From positions 1,488,001 through 1,552,000 of the forward strand of contig NZ_AP018678.1 in NCBI RefSeq assembly GCF_002218005.2: DNA of 64,000 bases, given 5' to 3'. A program made the position numbers and the translations under genes. The DNA comes from Vibrio algivorus. GTDB taxonomy: Bacteria; Pseudomonadota; Gammaproteobacteria; Enterobacterales; Vibrionaceae. Below the pieces are notes generated by a model. It worked only from the letters and a program-made list of their open reading frames with translations. It made no database searches and was not told the origin of the DNA. Positions 25,371 through 33,541 of the stretch are shown piece after piece (position 1 is the first letter of the stretch; every line of letters begins with the position of its first letter).

Positions 25371-26231
25371 ATGAAGAAGTGGCCAATACGCTGGGATTTA
25401 TTATTTCGTTATCGTTTAATTGAGATTATTGCCTTGTGGGAAGGCAGGCTGACAACCAATCATTTGATGCAAAGCTTTGGTATTGGACGTCAGCAAGCTT
25501 CTAAAGATATCAACTCTTATTTGGCTGAAATTGCGCCTGGTAATCTCATCTATGATAAGCATCTCAAAGGTTATAAACCTAGTCGTACATTCGTACCCAA
25601 GCTCACCACAGGGCATGCTAATGAGTATCTTCATATCCTCTCTCGCAGTGAAGATATGACTTATACGTTTTCAGATCTCAATATGGGTTTTGATAACACA
25701 ACTTGGGTTCGTCCTGTCGCTAGAAATATTTCACCTGAGATTTTACGCCCGTTAATTCAGGCCATTCGAGAGAAGAAACGTGTCGATATATGCTACACAT
25801 CTCCGAAATATGGATTAGAAGTCGAACGGATTATTTCGCCGCACACTCTTGTTTGCACGCCTCTTCGTTGGCATGTACGCGCTTATTGTGAACATGCAAA
25901 AGATTATCGTGATTTTGTTTTAAGCCGTATTCGAGGAATTCCTGATATCAATGACAAAACACAATATAGTAAGCAGCAAGATACGCTTTGGAATAAGAAA
26001 GTAGAGATTCAATTTGTGCCAGATTTACGTTTTGATGAAAAACAAAGAGCTGTGATTGAACACGATTTCGGGATGATTGATGGCGTTTTAAGTATAAAAA
26101 CGAACCCAACACTCATTCAATACATATTGGATGCGTATAACGTGAATATGTACACGCAAAATGGCAAGCCACAGGGGCAACAAATCGTCTTACAAAACGA
26201 TCAAGATTTAAGGCCATATTTACCGTTTTAA
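25371..26231 (+). CDS. brxR: WYL-domain transcriptional regulator, BrxR/CapW type
   Basis: A 286-residue regulator. The N-terminal winged HTH (residues about 10-60, LIEIIALWEGRLTTNHLMQS and GRQQASKDINSYL) is followed by a WYL domain (about 125-200, ISPHTLVCTPLRWHVRAYC and DFVLSRIRGI) and a C-terminal WCX-like segment ending RPYLPF. Proteins of this kind, such as BrxR and CapW, are repressors encoded upstream of BREX and CBASS loci. Here it is divergent to the jet-brx array and shares a promoter region with it, so control of the whole island is likely. The ligand is unknown. A terminator shared with tRNA-Ser follows. Confidence 0.85.
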   Translation: MKKWPIRWDLLFRYRLIEIIALWEGRLTTNHLMQSFGIGRQQASKDINSYLAEIAPGNLIYDKHLKGYKPSRTFVPKLTTGHANEYLHILSRSEDMTYTFSDLNMGFDNTTWVRPVARNISPEILRPLIQAIREKKRVDICYTSPKYGLEVERIISPHTLVCTPLRWHVRAYCEHAKDYRDFVLSRIRGIPDINDKTQYSKQQDTLWNKKVEIQFVPDLRFDEKQRAVIEHDFGMIDGVLSIKTNPTLIQYILDAYNVNMYTQNGKPQGQQIVLQNDQDLRPYLPF

Positions 26232-26243
26232 TTTTATCAATAC

Positions 26244-26272
26244 AAAAAGCCCCAGCATTTCTACTGGGGCTT
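26244..26272 (-). terminator. Terminator of tRNA-Ser (and possibly brxR)
   Basis: The stem AGCCCCAG/CTGGGGCT has an 8-base loop. On the minus strand it is followed by TTTTT, so it ends tRNA-Ser transcription. It also lies 12 bases after the brxR stop and could serve as a weaker terminator in that direction. Confidence 0.8.
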
Positions 26273-26278
26273 CGAATG

Positions 26279-26366
26279 TGGCGGTGAGTGAGAGATTCGA
26301 ACTCTCGGTACGTTGCCGTACACACACTTTCCAGGCGTGCTCCTTCAGCCACTCGGACAACTCACC
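26279..26366 (-). tRNA. tRNA-Ser (anticodon GGA)
   Basis: An 88-base class II tRNA on the minus strand with encoded CCA. The acceptor stem GGTGAGT pairs with ACTCACC, G73 precedes CCA, the anticodon loop CTGGAAA contains GGA (codons UCC/UCU), a long variable arm is present and the T-loop TTCGAAT is canonical. A tRNA-type promoter with a GC-rich discriminator lies upstream and a terminator downstream. Its 3' end faces the defence island, the usual orientation for integration at tRNA genes. Confidence 0.95.
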
Positions 26367-26403
26367 GTATTTTGTCGGTTAAGGCTTCGCTTAACGAGGC
26401 GCT

Positions 26404-26432
26404 AATTTAATGATTATGCTGAGTAAGGTCAA
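26404..26432 (-). promoter_or_regulatory. tRNA-Ser promoter
   Basis: TTGACC (26432-26427), a 17-base spacer and TAAATT (26409-26404), followed by a GCGCC discriminator typical of stringently controlled stable-RNA promoters. About 37 bases separate the -10 box from the tRNA 5' end. Confidence 0.7.
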
Positions 26433-26501
26433 GCGCTTTGGGGTATTTTCCCATGTTTTATGGTTAAGTGGTCAATATTTAGCTTATTTGTATATTTCTA
26501 C

Positions 26502-26942
26502 TTAAGAATACATCGGTACTCTAAACCACTTGCGACATGCATCTAAAAACACGCCATACACAATACCCATTCCACCGGCGACTACTGCGTTGCTGATCAC
26601 TGCGGTTAAAATTTGATTTGAGGTTGCGCCGACAATTAATAAGATCAGTGCATAAACTGGCGATTGGAATATCACATAAGCAAGCATATCAGCTAATTTC
26701 TTCATCCAACGGCTCATTGAAATATGTTGGCTTTTTCGTAGTACCCAATCTCTGAATAAACCGTATGGAATGGCGATAATAATGTTTACTGGAATCGATA
26801 AGGTTCTTGAGGCTAAAGATTGTTGAAAAGACATGCCTGATACGAAGATCTCTATCGCCATACCAGCAATAAAACTAAACACTACCATTGCAAACATATC
26901 AGCTGCTGCTTGACGAAAGCGGGTTGAACCAGAAATCGACAT
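26502..26942 (-). CDS. alaE: L-alanine exporter AlaE
   Basis: A 146-residue inner-membrane protein with four hydrophobic segments, matching AlaE (about 149 residues), which exports excess L-alanine. Recognised by the N-terminal RFRQAAADMFAMVVFSFIAG, NIIIAIPYGLFRDWVLR and the C-terminal GGMGIVYGVFLDACRKWFRV. It lies outside the island, on the same strand as the tRNA that follows it, and appears to be a single gene. Confidence 0.9.
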   Translation of the reverse strand: MSISGSTRFRQAAADMFAMVVFSFIAGMAIEIFVSGMSFQQSLASRTLSIPVNIIIAIPYGLFRDWVLRKSQHISMSRWMKKLADMLAYVIFQSPVYALILLIVGATSNQILTAVISNAVVAGGMGIVYGVFLDACRKWFRVPMYS

Positions 26943-27273
26943 TTTTGTACCTACCTATCAAGAATAAAAGCCTAATAAAAATGGTGAGTTAAGTCGCGAT
27001 TTACTCCCCTTCTCACTTTAGGCAGATTATATTCCTATTACGCCAGACAATTCAAAGCATTAAAATCCATTTAATTATTACTTGGTGGATTTTACAATTA
27101 TATTTTTAAAGTAAACCTAGTTAATAAATCTAGTTATTTAAAATAATACAAACGGATTCACTATCCTTTTGATTGGGCTTTTTCTCAAAGGGCTTTAAAC
27201 TTTTCTAATAACGGTATGTTCTCACCTATGAGCTTGCTATCATTACCTCATCATTTGTGAATAGGTAAATACC
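26943..27273. other. Divergent intergenic region alaE / UPF0149 gene
   Basis: A very AT-rich stretch that should hold the promoters of both divergent genes. No confident promoter pair, hairpin or RNA gene can be assigned by eye. Confidence 0.5.
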
Positions 27274-27849
27274 GTGACGTTAGATGAACTACTAAGCCAA
27301 CCTGAGCTTGAAAACAAATTATTAAATGCAGCACAAACACAAGGCTTTATCACTGCCATGGCGGCTGCACCACATTTGCTCAATCCTTCTGAATGGCTCC
27401 CGTTCTTATGGGGTGGTGAAGAAACGGCTCCTTTTGAAAGTGCTGAGCAGTTTGAGCAATATGCTGAGCTTGTGATTGCAGAATGGAACCGCATTCACCC
27501 TGCTTTGCTTGAAGGTACCTGGAGCTGGCCGGAAGGTTACACTCTAGATGAAGAAGAAGTGGTGACAGAATCCGTTCGTGACTTTGCTGAAGGCTTATTA
27601 CAAGGCTGGCAGCTTAGCCGTGATGATTGGGAGAATTTGATGCCTGAAGACAGTGAAGATAATGCCTTACTTGGTGGTGTATTGCTTTCTGTTAGCATGC
27701 TATATGATCCAGAAACGGCTATTATGACACTATCTGATCAAGGTTTAACTGGCTTAGACGAATTTGCTGAAATCTACAATGCCATGCCTGTCATGCTGTG
27801 TGGTTTAACGCTGCGTGGTAATCAGTTGGCGCAAGATACGAATCATTAA
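27274..27849 (+). CDS. UPF0149 family protein (YgfB/YecA-like)
   Basis: A 191-residue acidic, soluble protein of the UPF0149 family. Typical features are the start LLSQPELENKLLNAAQTQGFI, the GFITAMAAAPHLLNPSEWLPFLWG segment (given only partly here) and a C-terminal helical half. No zinc-binding SEC-C tail is present, so it is closer to YgfB than to YecA. The function is unknown. Translation begins at GTG; no upstream in-frame ATG is evident. Confidence 0.75.
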   Translation: MTLDELLSQPELENKLLNAAQTQGFITAMAAAPHLLNPSEWLPFLWGGEETAPFESAEQFEQYAELVIAEWNRIHPALLEGTWSWPEGYTLDEEEVVTESVRDFAEGLLQGWQLSRDDWENLMPEDSEDNALLGGVLLSVSMLYDPETAIMTLSDQGLTGLDEFAEIYNAMPVMLCGLTLRGNQLAQDTNH

Positions 27850-27850
27850 A

Positions 27851-27889
27851 CGAGTTTCGAGTTTCGAGTTTCGAGTTTCGAGTTTCGAG
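27851..27889. repeat. 7-bp tandem repeat (CGAGTTT)x5.5
   Basis: Five perfect copies of CGAGTTT plus a partial one start 2 bases after the UPF0149 stop. A single related TTTCGAATTTCGAG occurs near 49363. Heptamer arrays of this kind vary in copy number by strand slippage; here it is non-coding. Confidence 0.95.
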
Positions 27890-27935
27890 AAAGCATAAAA
27901 TCGCTCGAGTAACTAGCAAGAACTAAGCTAAAAAT

Positions 27936-27967
27936 TAAGGCCGATATATTGGGTTATATCGGCCTTA
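27936..27967 (-). terminator. nadA terminator (possibly bidirectional)
   Basis: A perfect 13-base stem TAAGGCCGATATA and its complement enclose a 6-base loop. The minus-strand side continues into TTAATTTTTAG, fitting termination of nadA. It may also end the convergent UPF0149 transcript. Confidence 0.8.
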
Positions 27968-28068
27968 TTCAATAGCTAAAAGATGTTCCGAGAACCGAGA
28001 GCGCTTTGCTTCGATCTTTTCCACGCTACTCGTAACACGCTACCCGAAACAAAATTGCTTTTCGGCTT

Positions 28069-29130
28069 CTAAGCATTCCCTTTAACTTTTAAGTTTAATG
28101 ATTCTGCAAAATCTAGCATACGGTTTAATGGAATAAGTGACTTAACACGGGTTTCTTCATCAACAAAGATTTCATGCCCTTTACCGCCATCTGATAACGC
28201 ACTTTCAATCGCTTTTAGTCCGTTCATTGCCATCCACGGACAATGTGCACAGCTACGACATGTTGCGCCATTCCCTGCGGTTGGGGCTTCTACTAGCTCT
28301 TTTTCTGGAACTAGTTGCTGCATTTTAAAGAAAATACCTTTGTCGGTCGCCACAATCATTTTTTGGTGAGGTAATTCTTTGGCCGCTTTGATCAGCTGGC
28401 TCGTCGAACCTACCGCATCAGCAAGTTCAACTACGCTAGCTGGTGATTCTGGATGAACTAATACTGCGGCTTCTGGGTATAAAGCCTTCATATCTTTTAA
28501 TGCTTTGGCAGAGAACTCATCATGTACGATACATTCTCCTTGCCATAACAGCATATCGGCACCCGTTTTTTTCGCGATATAAGAACCTAAATGACGGTCA
28601 GGCCCCCAAATGATTTTCTTATCTTCTGAATCTAAGTGCTCTACAATTTCTAATGCAATACTTGAGGTGACTACCCAGTCGGCGCGGGCTTTTACCGCTG
28701 CCGAAGTATTGGCATAAACAACTACGGTGTGATCTGGGTGCGCATCACAAAACTCAGTAAATTTATCCGCAGGACACCCGAGATCTAATGAACACTCCGC
28801 CTCGAGTGTTGGCATAAGAATCCGTTTTTCTGGAGTAAGGATCTTGGCCGATTCGCCCATAAAGCGAACACCGGCAATGATAAGCGTAGATGCTGAATGA
28901 CGATTACCAAATTTCGCCATTTCTAATGAATCGCCAACAAAGCCACCGGTTTCTTCTGCGAGTGCTTGAATCTCAGGATCGGTGTAATAGTGTGCGATCA
29001 GCACCGCGTCTTTTTCTATCAGAAGTGCTTTTATTTTTTGAATATAATCTGCACGTTGCTCTGCAGTCAAAGCGACTGGTTTTGGGGGAAATGGATATAC
29101 GGTATCGATTGTATCGTTGATATGCGCCAT
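28069..29130 (-). CDS. nadA: Quinolinate synthase NadA
   Basis: Condenses iminoaspartate and dihydroxyacetone phosphate to quinolinate in de novo NAD synthesis; a cytoplasmic [4Fe-4S] enzyme. The start at 29130 (MAHINDTIDTVYPF) gives 353 residues, close to E. coli NadA; an upstream in-frame ATG at 29223 would add an unrelated 31 residues. Key features are IAHYYTDPEIQ, the cluster cysteine in ECSLDLGCP, VVYANTSA, and the C-terminal CRSCAHCPWMAMN with the other cluster cysteines. It is a single gene next to the tol cluster, as in other vibrios. Confidence 0.96.
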   Translation of the reverse strand: MAHINDTIDTVYPFPPKPVALTAEQRADYIQKIKALLIEKDAVLIAHYYTDPEIQALAEETGGFVGDSLEMAKFGNRHSASTLIIAGVRFMGESAKILTPEKRILMPTLEAECSLDLGCPADKFTEFCDAHPDHTVVVYANTSAAVKARADWVVTSSIALEIVEHLDSEDKKIIWGPDRHLGSYIAKKTGADMLLWQGECIVHDEFSAKALKDMKALYPEAAVLVHPESPASVVELADAVGSTSQLIKAAKELPHQKMIVATDKGIFFKMQQLVPEKELVEAPTAGNGATCRSCAHCPWMAMNGLKAIESALSDGGKGHEIFVDEETRVKSLIPLNRMLDFAESLNLKVKGNA

Positions 29131-29242
29131 TGCTCTTACTCTACGCAGTTTTAATAATTCGATTATTGTACACCTATTAAGGGGAATACTAAAACCGGAC
29201 TTTGTATACCCAAGCAACTTCAAGGTTCGCGTTTCAATAAAG

Positions 29243-29286
29243 TAAAAATAATTAAGCCACCATTTCGATTAAGACGATGGTGGCTT
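29243..29286 (-). terminator. Terminator after cpoB
   Basis: A ten-base stem AAGCCACCAT/ATGGTGGCTT is followed on the minus strand by AATTATTTTTACTT. It lies downstream of the tol-pal-cpoB operon. Confidence 0.65.
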
Positions 29287-29300
29287 AAATGATATACACA

Positions 29301-29356
29301 TATACCCAAGTAACTTCAAGATGCGAGTTTCAGCATCTTGAAGTTACTTGGGTATA
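29301..29356. repeat. Palindromic repeat, TATACCCAAGT family
   Basis: The 24-base arm TATACCCAAGTAACTTCAAG-ATGC and its reverse complement flank a short loop. The arm is nearly the same as the ends of the 271-bp element at 57841-58111. A diverged half copy lies just before it at about 29208-29240. Confidence 0.9.
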
Positions 29357-29371
29357 AAATGACTGATTAGA

Positions 29372-30154
29372 TTACAGATTCTTTTGCGCTAATTTAGCAG
29401 CTGATGAGTTCGGGTATTCGCTTATCACCTGCTGATAATATTTATTCGCTGCGGTATCGTTATTATTGCGCTTGGCAATATCACCCAATTTCACCAAAGC
29501 ATCGGCACGTTTTGAAGAGTCTTTATAACTCACAACTGCGGCAAAGCTTTTCGCTGAGTCTACATCTTGCTTTTTCGCAAAATACAGTTGCCCTAACCAA
29601 TAATGTGCATTGGCGGCATAGCCTGAGTTTGGGTACTTTGTTTGAAAATCTTTTAACGCAACAATCGCACCATCGTAGTTGCGATCTTTTAGGATCATGT
29701 CGACGGCACCTTGGTAAGCGCTTTGCTCGTCACCGGAAGCTTTAATCACTTCAGAAGATGCTGCAACATCACCTGCGGCAGCGGTAGATGTGGTAGAGGG
29801 AGATACACCATTTTTCTTAAGCTCATTAACTTCTGAGCGAAGTTTATCAAGCTCAATAAATAATTGACGTTGGCGCTCGACCATTTGCTTCATATCGTAA
29901 TTATTACGTTCAATAGTACCGCGTAGGCTACTAAGATCAGCAGCTTGGCTATCAACTTGTTGTTGAAGACGAGCCTGTACTCGGTTGCTGTTATCTAGCA
30001 AACGTTGCAGACGTTGAGCATTCGTTTCTGAAGATCCAGAAGATGAGATGTGGGAGTCATTGAGATCAGATACTGGAGCAGATGCAGCAAGCACTGGGCC
30101 TGCTGCACTTACTAGTAACGAAAGCGTAATAACTCGCTTTAAGTTACCAAACAT
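29372..30154 (-). CDS. cpoB: Cell division coordinator CpoB (YbgF)
   Basis: A 260-residue periplasmic protein that coordinates peptidoglycan synthesis by PBP1B with Tol-driven outer membrane constriction. The N-terminal signal peptide VITLSLLVSAAGPVLAASA is followed by a coiled-coil trimerisation region (residues about 40-115, RLQRLLDNSNRVQARLQQQ) and three TPR repeats (145-260, AYQGAVDMILKDRNYDGAI; YWLGQLYFAKKQ; KYYQQVISEYPNS). It is the last gene of the tol-pal operon, 12 bases after pal. Confidence 0.93.
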   Translation of the reverse strand: MFGNLKRVITLSLLVSAAGPVLAASAPVSDLNDSHISSSGSSETNAQRLQRLLDNSNRVQARLQQQVDSQAADLSSLRGTIERNNYDMKQMVERQRQLFIELDKLRSEVNELKKNGVSPSTTSTAAAGDVAASSEVIKASGDEQSAYQGAVDMILKDRNYDGAIVALKDFQTKYPNSGYAANAHYWLGQLYFAKKQDVDSAKSFAAVVSYKDSSKRADALVKLGDIAKRNNNDTAANKYYQQVISEYPNSSAAKLAQKNL

Positions 30155-30166
30155 AATTATCGCCTA

Positions 30167-30682
30167 TTAGTAAACGACAACTGCACGACGGTTTTTAGAG
30201 TAAGCCGCTTCAGTTTGACCCATTTCTAGAGGCTTCTCTTCACCGTAGCTCACGATAGAGATTTGGCTAGCTTGAACACCTAGTGCTTGTAGGTACTTAG
30301 ATACTGCTTCAGCACGACGCTCGCCAAGTGCAATGTTGTACTCTGGAGTACCACGCTCATCAGCATAACCTTCGATAGTTACGTTAACATCTGGCGTGTT
30401 GCTTAGGAATTTAGCGTGTGCTGCTAGGATATCTTCGTACTCAGAAGAGATTTCAGAAGTATCGAACTTGAAGAAAACAGTTGAGTTTTCACGAAGCTGC
30501 TGCTCCATTTGCTCTTGTTCAGATAGTGCTGCACTCTCATCTACTGGAGTCGCAACTGCTGTTTCTTGTGCTGTGGTTTGAGAATCAGATGCATTTGCTG
30601 CATCATCGCTAGAACTACAAGCTGCTACTGTTAGTAGAGGTAGAGCGATTGCTAGCCCTTTTAGAATTTTATTAAGTTGCAT
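30167..30682 (-). CDS. pal: Peptidoglycan-associated lipoprotein Pal
   Basis: A 171-residue outer-membrane lipoprotein that anchors the envelope by binding peptidoglycan and interacts with TolB and TolA. The lipobox is LTVAAC with the lipidated Cys22. A Ser/Ala/Gln-rich linker runs to about residue 60. The OmpA-like domain then carries VTIEGYADERGTPEYNIALG and RRAEAVSKYL, the diaminopimelate-binding region. Its place between tolB and cpoB is canonical. Confidence 0.97.
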   Translation of the reverse strand: MQLNKILKGLAIALPLLTVAACSSSDDAANASDSQTTAQETAVATPVDESAALSEQEQMEQQLRENSTVFFKFDTSEISSEYEDILAAHAKFLSNTPDVNVTIEGYADERGTPEYNIALGERRAEAVSKYLQALGVQASQISIVSYGEEKPLEMGQTEAAYSKNRRAVVVY

Positions 30683-30718
30683 ATTTTTCTTCCTTATATT
30701 GTCAAACTATCTTTAATT

Positions 30719-32071
30719 TTATAAAAATGGTGACCAAGCGGGAGCTTTCACTCGTCCATTGGTTGCCGGTAGTCTAGCTTTAAAACGACCATCAAGAGAA
30801 ACCATTGATAGAACATTTTGTCTATTATACATAGAGCTATATATCACCATACTACCATTTGGTGCAATACTTGGAGACTCATCCAGCTGTGTTTTTGTTA
30901 ACACCTGAACTGCCCCTGTTTCTAAATCTTGTTTTGCAATGTTAAATCCACCTTGGCCACGATTCACCATAATTAAGAATCGACCATCAGGAGTTACTTG
31001 CCCACCAAGATTTTGACTGCCTTGCCATGTTAATCGAGTAGTGGATTTATTAGACAAGTCCACCTTATAGATTTGTGGCAAGCCACCTCTATCCGATGTA
31101 AAAATAAGTGATTTACCATCTGGCATCCAGAATGGTTCGGTATTGTTAGCACGGTCGTTGGTTACTTGAGTTAACTTACGTGTTTCCAAATCTAAGATAT
31201 ACACCTGTAGCGTACCAGTTTTAGATAAAACCAATGCCAGTTTTTTACCATCTGGTGAAAACTCTGGTGCACCATTATGACGTGGGAAAGCAGTTAATAC
31301 TTCGGTTTTCCCAGTATAGATATCCATCATATAAAGCTGTGCACGACCTGTTTGGAAGCTGACATATGCAAGTTTACGAGAATCTGGCGACCAAGCCGGA
31401 GACATCAATGGTTGCTTAGAACGAAGCACTAAACGCTCGTTATAACCATCATAGTCCGCAATTCTTAATTCGTATGGGTAGTTGCTACTGTTATTGACCA
31501 CAACATAAGCGATACGAGTTAGAAATGCCCCTTTTTCTCCAGTTAGCTCTTCATAAACTAGATCTGAAATACGGTGTGCGTATTCACGCAGACGTTTAGC
31601 CGGCACCACTGCGCGCTTGCTAAATAATAGGTAATCTTTCGATAAGACTAACTGGCCTTTATCATTTAGCGCTTTATTTTGTCCATTAGTTAATTGGCCG
31701 CGCACAATATCAGACAGTTGGTATTCAATCACATATTGACCATCTTCTGCTGGCGTAATACTACCTGTCACTAATGAGTCAACACCTAGGTTATTCCACG
31801 CTGAGAAATCAATATCAGAATCATTGTATGGCGTTTGTGGCATTTTAGAGGTTGCCACCGGATTAAACTTACCACTGCGTTGTAGATCCGATGCGATAAC
31901 CGCCGACACATCTTGTGGTAGTTGACCCGAGCCTTCCCACTTAAATGGCACGACGCCAATAGGACGAGCGGAGTTGGTCCCTTCGGTGATCACCAGCTCC
32001 AATGCTGCATTGGCCGTTTGGCTCACGGCCATGGTGATACAAAATAACCCTAATAAAAATCGTTTAATCAC
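30719..32071 (-). CDS. tolB: Tol-Pal system protein TolB
   Basis: A 450-residue periplasmic protein with a signal peptide (KRFLLGLFCITMAVSQTANA, cleaved after Ala). The N-terminal alpha/beta domain (to about 165) is followed by a six-bladed beta-propeller with repeated SPDSRKLAYVSF, SPDGKKLALVLS, MPDGKSLIFTSD and TPDGRFLIMV blades. It shuttles between Pal and TolA at the division site. Fifteen bases separate it from tolA. Confidence 0.97.
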   Translation of the reverse strand: MIKRFLLGLFCITMAVSQTANAALELVITEGTNSARPIGVVPFKWEGSGQLPQDVSAVIASDLQRSGKFNPVATSKMPQTPYNDSDIDFSAWNNLGVDSLVTGSITPAEDGQYVIEYQLSDIVRGQLTNGQNKALNDKGQLVLSKDYLLFSKRAVVPAKRLREYAHRISDLVYEELTGEKGAFLTRIAYVVVNNSSNYPYELRIADYDGYNERLVLRSKQPLMSPAWSPDSRKLAYVSFQTGRAQLYMMDIYTGKTEVLTAFPRHNGAPEFSPDGKKLALVLSKTGTLQVYILDLETRKLTQVTNDRANNTEPFWMPDGKSLIFTSDRGGLPQIYKVDLSNKSTTRLTWQGSQNLGGQVTPDGRFLIMVNRGQGGFNIAKQDLETGAVQVLTKTQLDESPSIAPNGSMVIYSSMYNRQNVLSMVSLDGRFKARLPATNGRVKAPAWSPFL

Positions 32072-32085
32072 TGAATATTCCTTAT

Positions 32086-33087
32086 TTACAGATCAACAAC
32101 CAAATTGATGTTCTTCAATTGATTGGCGACATCTTGTTCTTTCGGCATTGGGAAATTGCCCACTTGTGCTATTGCCCGTTTTGCCGCTGAACATACAGCC
32201 GACTCACCATCAATAGGTGTCACTTTACTGACAATAGCATCGCTACCTGTTTGTACTAAACGGATGTTAATTTTACATGACTTACCTCTAAAAGAGTCTT
32301 CCGTCAGTAATTTTTCCTGAATCATTTGCTTGTAGATCGCGCCATAGCGATCCAACTCTGAAGCAACATATTTTTGTCGCGCCGATGATATTTGTGCACT
32401 TTCTGCTTCTAAGCCAGAGAAAATATCATTGAGTGCGGCTTCTTGCGCTTCTTTCTCTCTTGCTAAGCGAGCTTTTTCTGCCGCTTCTTGTTGTGCTTTT
32501 TCTTTCGCGCGCTTTTCTGCTTCCGCTTTAGCTTTTGCATCAGCTTTAGCCTTAGCTTCCGCAGCGGCTTTTGCTTCTGCTGCAGCTTTCGCTTGTTCAG
32601 CCGCTTTTTTCTCTGCTGCTGCTTTGGCTACTGCCGCTGCCTTTGCTTTACGTTCTGCTTCTGCTTTTTCCGCTCGTTGTTTCTCTATTCGAGCTTTTTC
32701 CTGTTCTTCTTTCTTTTGTTTTTCCGCTAGCTGTTTCTGCTTTTCAGCTTCCCGAGCTTGCTTTTCTTGCTGTACTTTTTGTTCTTGAAGCCTACGCAGC
32801 CTTTCTTCTTCTTTCTTACGATTTTGTTCTAGTAATTCTGCTTGCTGGCGAAGCTTTTCAACCCGTTGTTGTTCCGCTTTCTTAGCTGCATCACGTTGGT
32901 CTCGAATACTTTTCGCTTGCTTTTCAATTGCTTTAGGATCAATAACGACGGCTTCAACCATTTGATGCTTTGGCTTTTTATCGTCATCAGAAAACCATGA
33001 TCCCCCTAAGAGCAGTACAAACAAAATAATATGCAGTACAACCGAGATCAATATAGCCGATTTGTATTCTTTATTAAGCATTAACAA
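32086..33087 (-). CDS. tolA: Tol-Pal system protein TolA
   Basis: A 333-residue inner-membrane protein that spans the periplasm and couples the TolQR motor to TolB-Pal. One membrane helix (about 11-30, AILISVVLHIILFVLLLGG) is followed by a very long Ala/Lys/Glu/Gln-rich helix (about 50-230, with many KAAAEAKA units) and the globular domain III with the SCKINIRLVQ and VVDL edges. The low-complexity helix produces long non-genic open frames on the opposite strand. A second in-frame ATG two codons in is an equally possible start. Confidence 0.95.
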   Translation of the reverse strand: MLMLNKEYKSAILISVVLHIILFVLLLGGSWFSDDDKKPKHQMVEAVVIDPKAIEKQAKSIRDQRDAAKKAEQQRVEKLRQQAELLEQNRKKEEERLRRLQEQKVQQEKQAREAEKQKQLAEKQKKEEQEKARIEKQRAEKAEAERKAKAAAVAKAAAEKKAAEQAKAAAEAKAAAEAKAKADAKAKAEAEKRAKEKAQQEAAEKARLAREKEAQEAALNDIFSGLEAESAQISSARQKYVASELDRYGAIYKQMIQEKLLTEDSFRGKSCKINIRLVQTGSDAIVSKVTPIDGESAVCSAAKRAIAQVGNFPMPKEQDVANQLKNINLVVDL

Positions 33088-33088
33088 A

Positions 33089-33538
33089 TTAGCGATTCTC
33101 TTTAATATCTGTTAGTAAACCTACTTTTCCGATGCCCGCTTTATTTAATTGATCAAGTACCAGTACCACATCAGCATAAGCGGTTTGTTGATCCCCCCCA
33201 ACGGCAACCGGTGAGTCAGGAGAAAGCGAACGTTCAGCTTTAACTCGGGTGATCACTTCATTCATCGATAAACCACGTTCCATGTCTTCATCATTCACAC
33301 TGACACCCAAGTTGCCTTGTTTATCAATTTCAACAATGATGAAGCTTGCATCTGAGTCTCCTGCTATATCAGACGCTGGTTTTGCTGTTTCTGTCTTAGG
33401 TAACTCCACTTCTACCCCTTGGGTAACAAAAGGTGAAGTCACCATAAAAATAATCAGCAATACCAGCATAACGTCGATATAAGGAACAACGTTAATCTCA
33501 GCTTTTAATTGGCGTTTTTTACGAACATAACCCGCCAT
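33089..33538 (-). CDS. tolR: Tol-Pal system protein TolR
   Basis: A 149-residue ExbD/TolR family protein of the proton-driven TolQR motor. The single membrane helix carries the proton-path aspartate (VVPYIDVMLVLLIIFMV, Asp near residue 23). The periplasmic domain has the PLP/TD-type segment ending LTDIKENR. It is 1 base from tolA and 3 from tolQ. Confidence 0.96.
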   Translation of the reverse strand: MAGYVRKKRQLKAEINVVPYIDVMLVLLIIFMVTSPFVTQGVEVELPKTETAKPASDIAGDSDASFIIVEIDKQGNLGVSVNDEDMERGLSMNEVITRVKAERSLSPDSPVAVGGDQQTAYADVVLVLDQLNKAGIGKVGLLTDIKENR

Positions 33539-33541
33539 AAT

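Noticed and set aside
26113..26352. 79-residue minus-strand frame over the brxR end and tRNA-Ser
   Set aside because: It covers a tRNA gene and the end of a well-supported coding region; composition is not protein-like.
27851..27889. CRISPR-like array
   Set aside because: Units are 7 bp with no spacers and no cas genes; it is a simple tandem repeat. No CRISPR array is seen elsewhere in the window.
32429..32885. Long plus-strand open frames opposite tolA
   Set aside because: They are by-products of the Ala/Lys/Glu-rich tolA helix, have Phe/Ser/Leu-rich nonsense translations and no ribosome sites.
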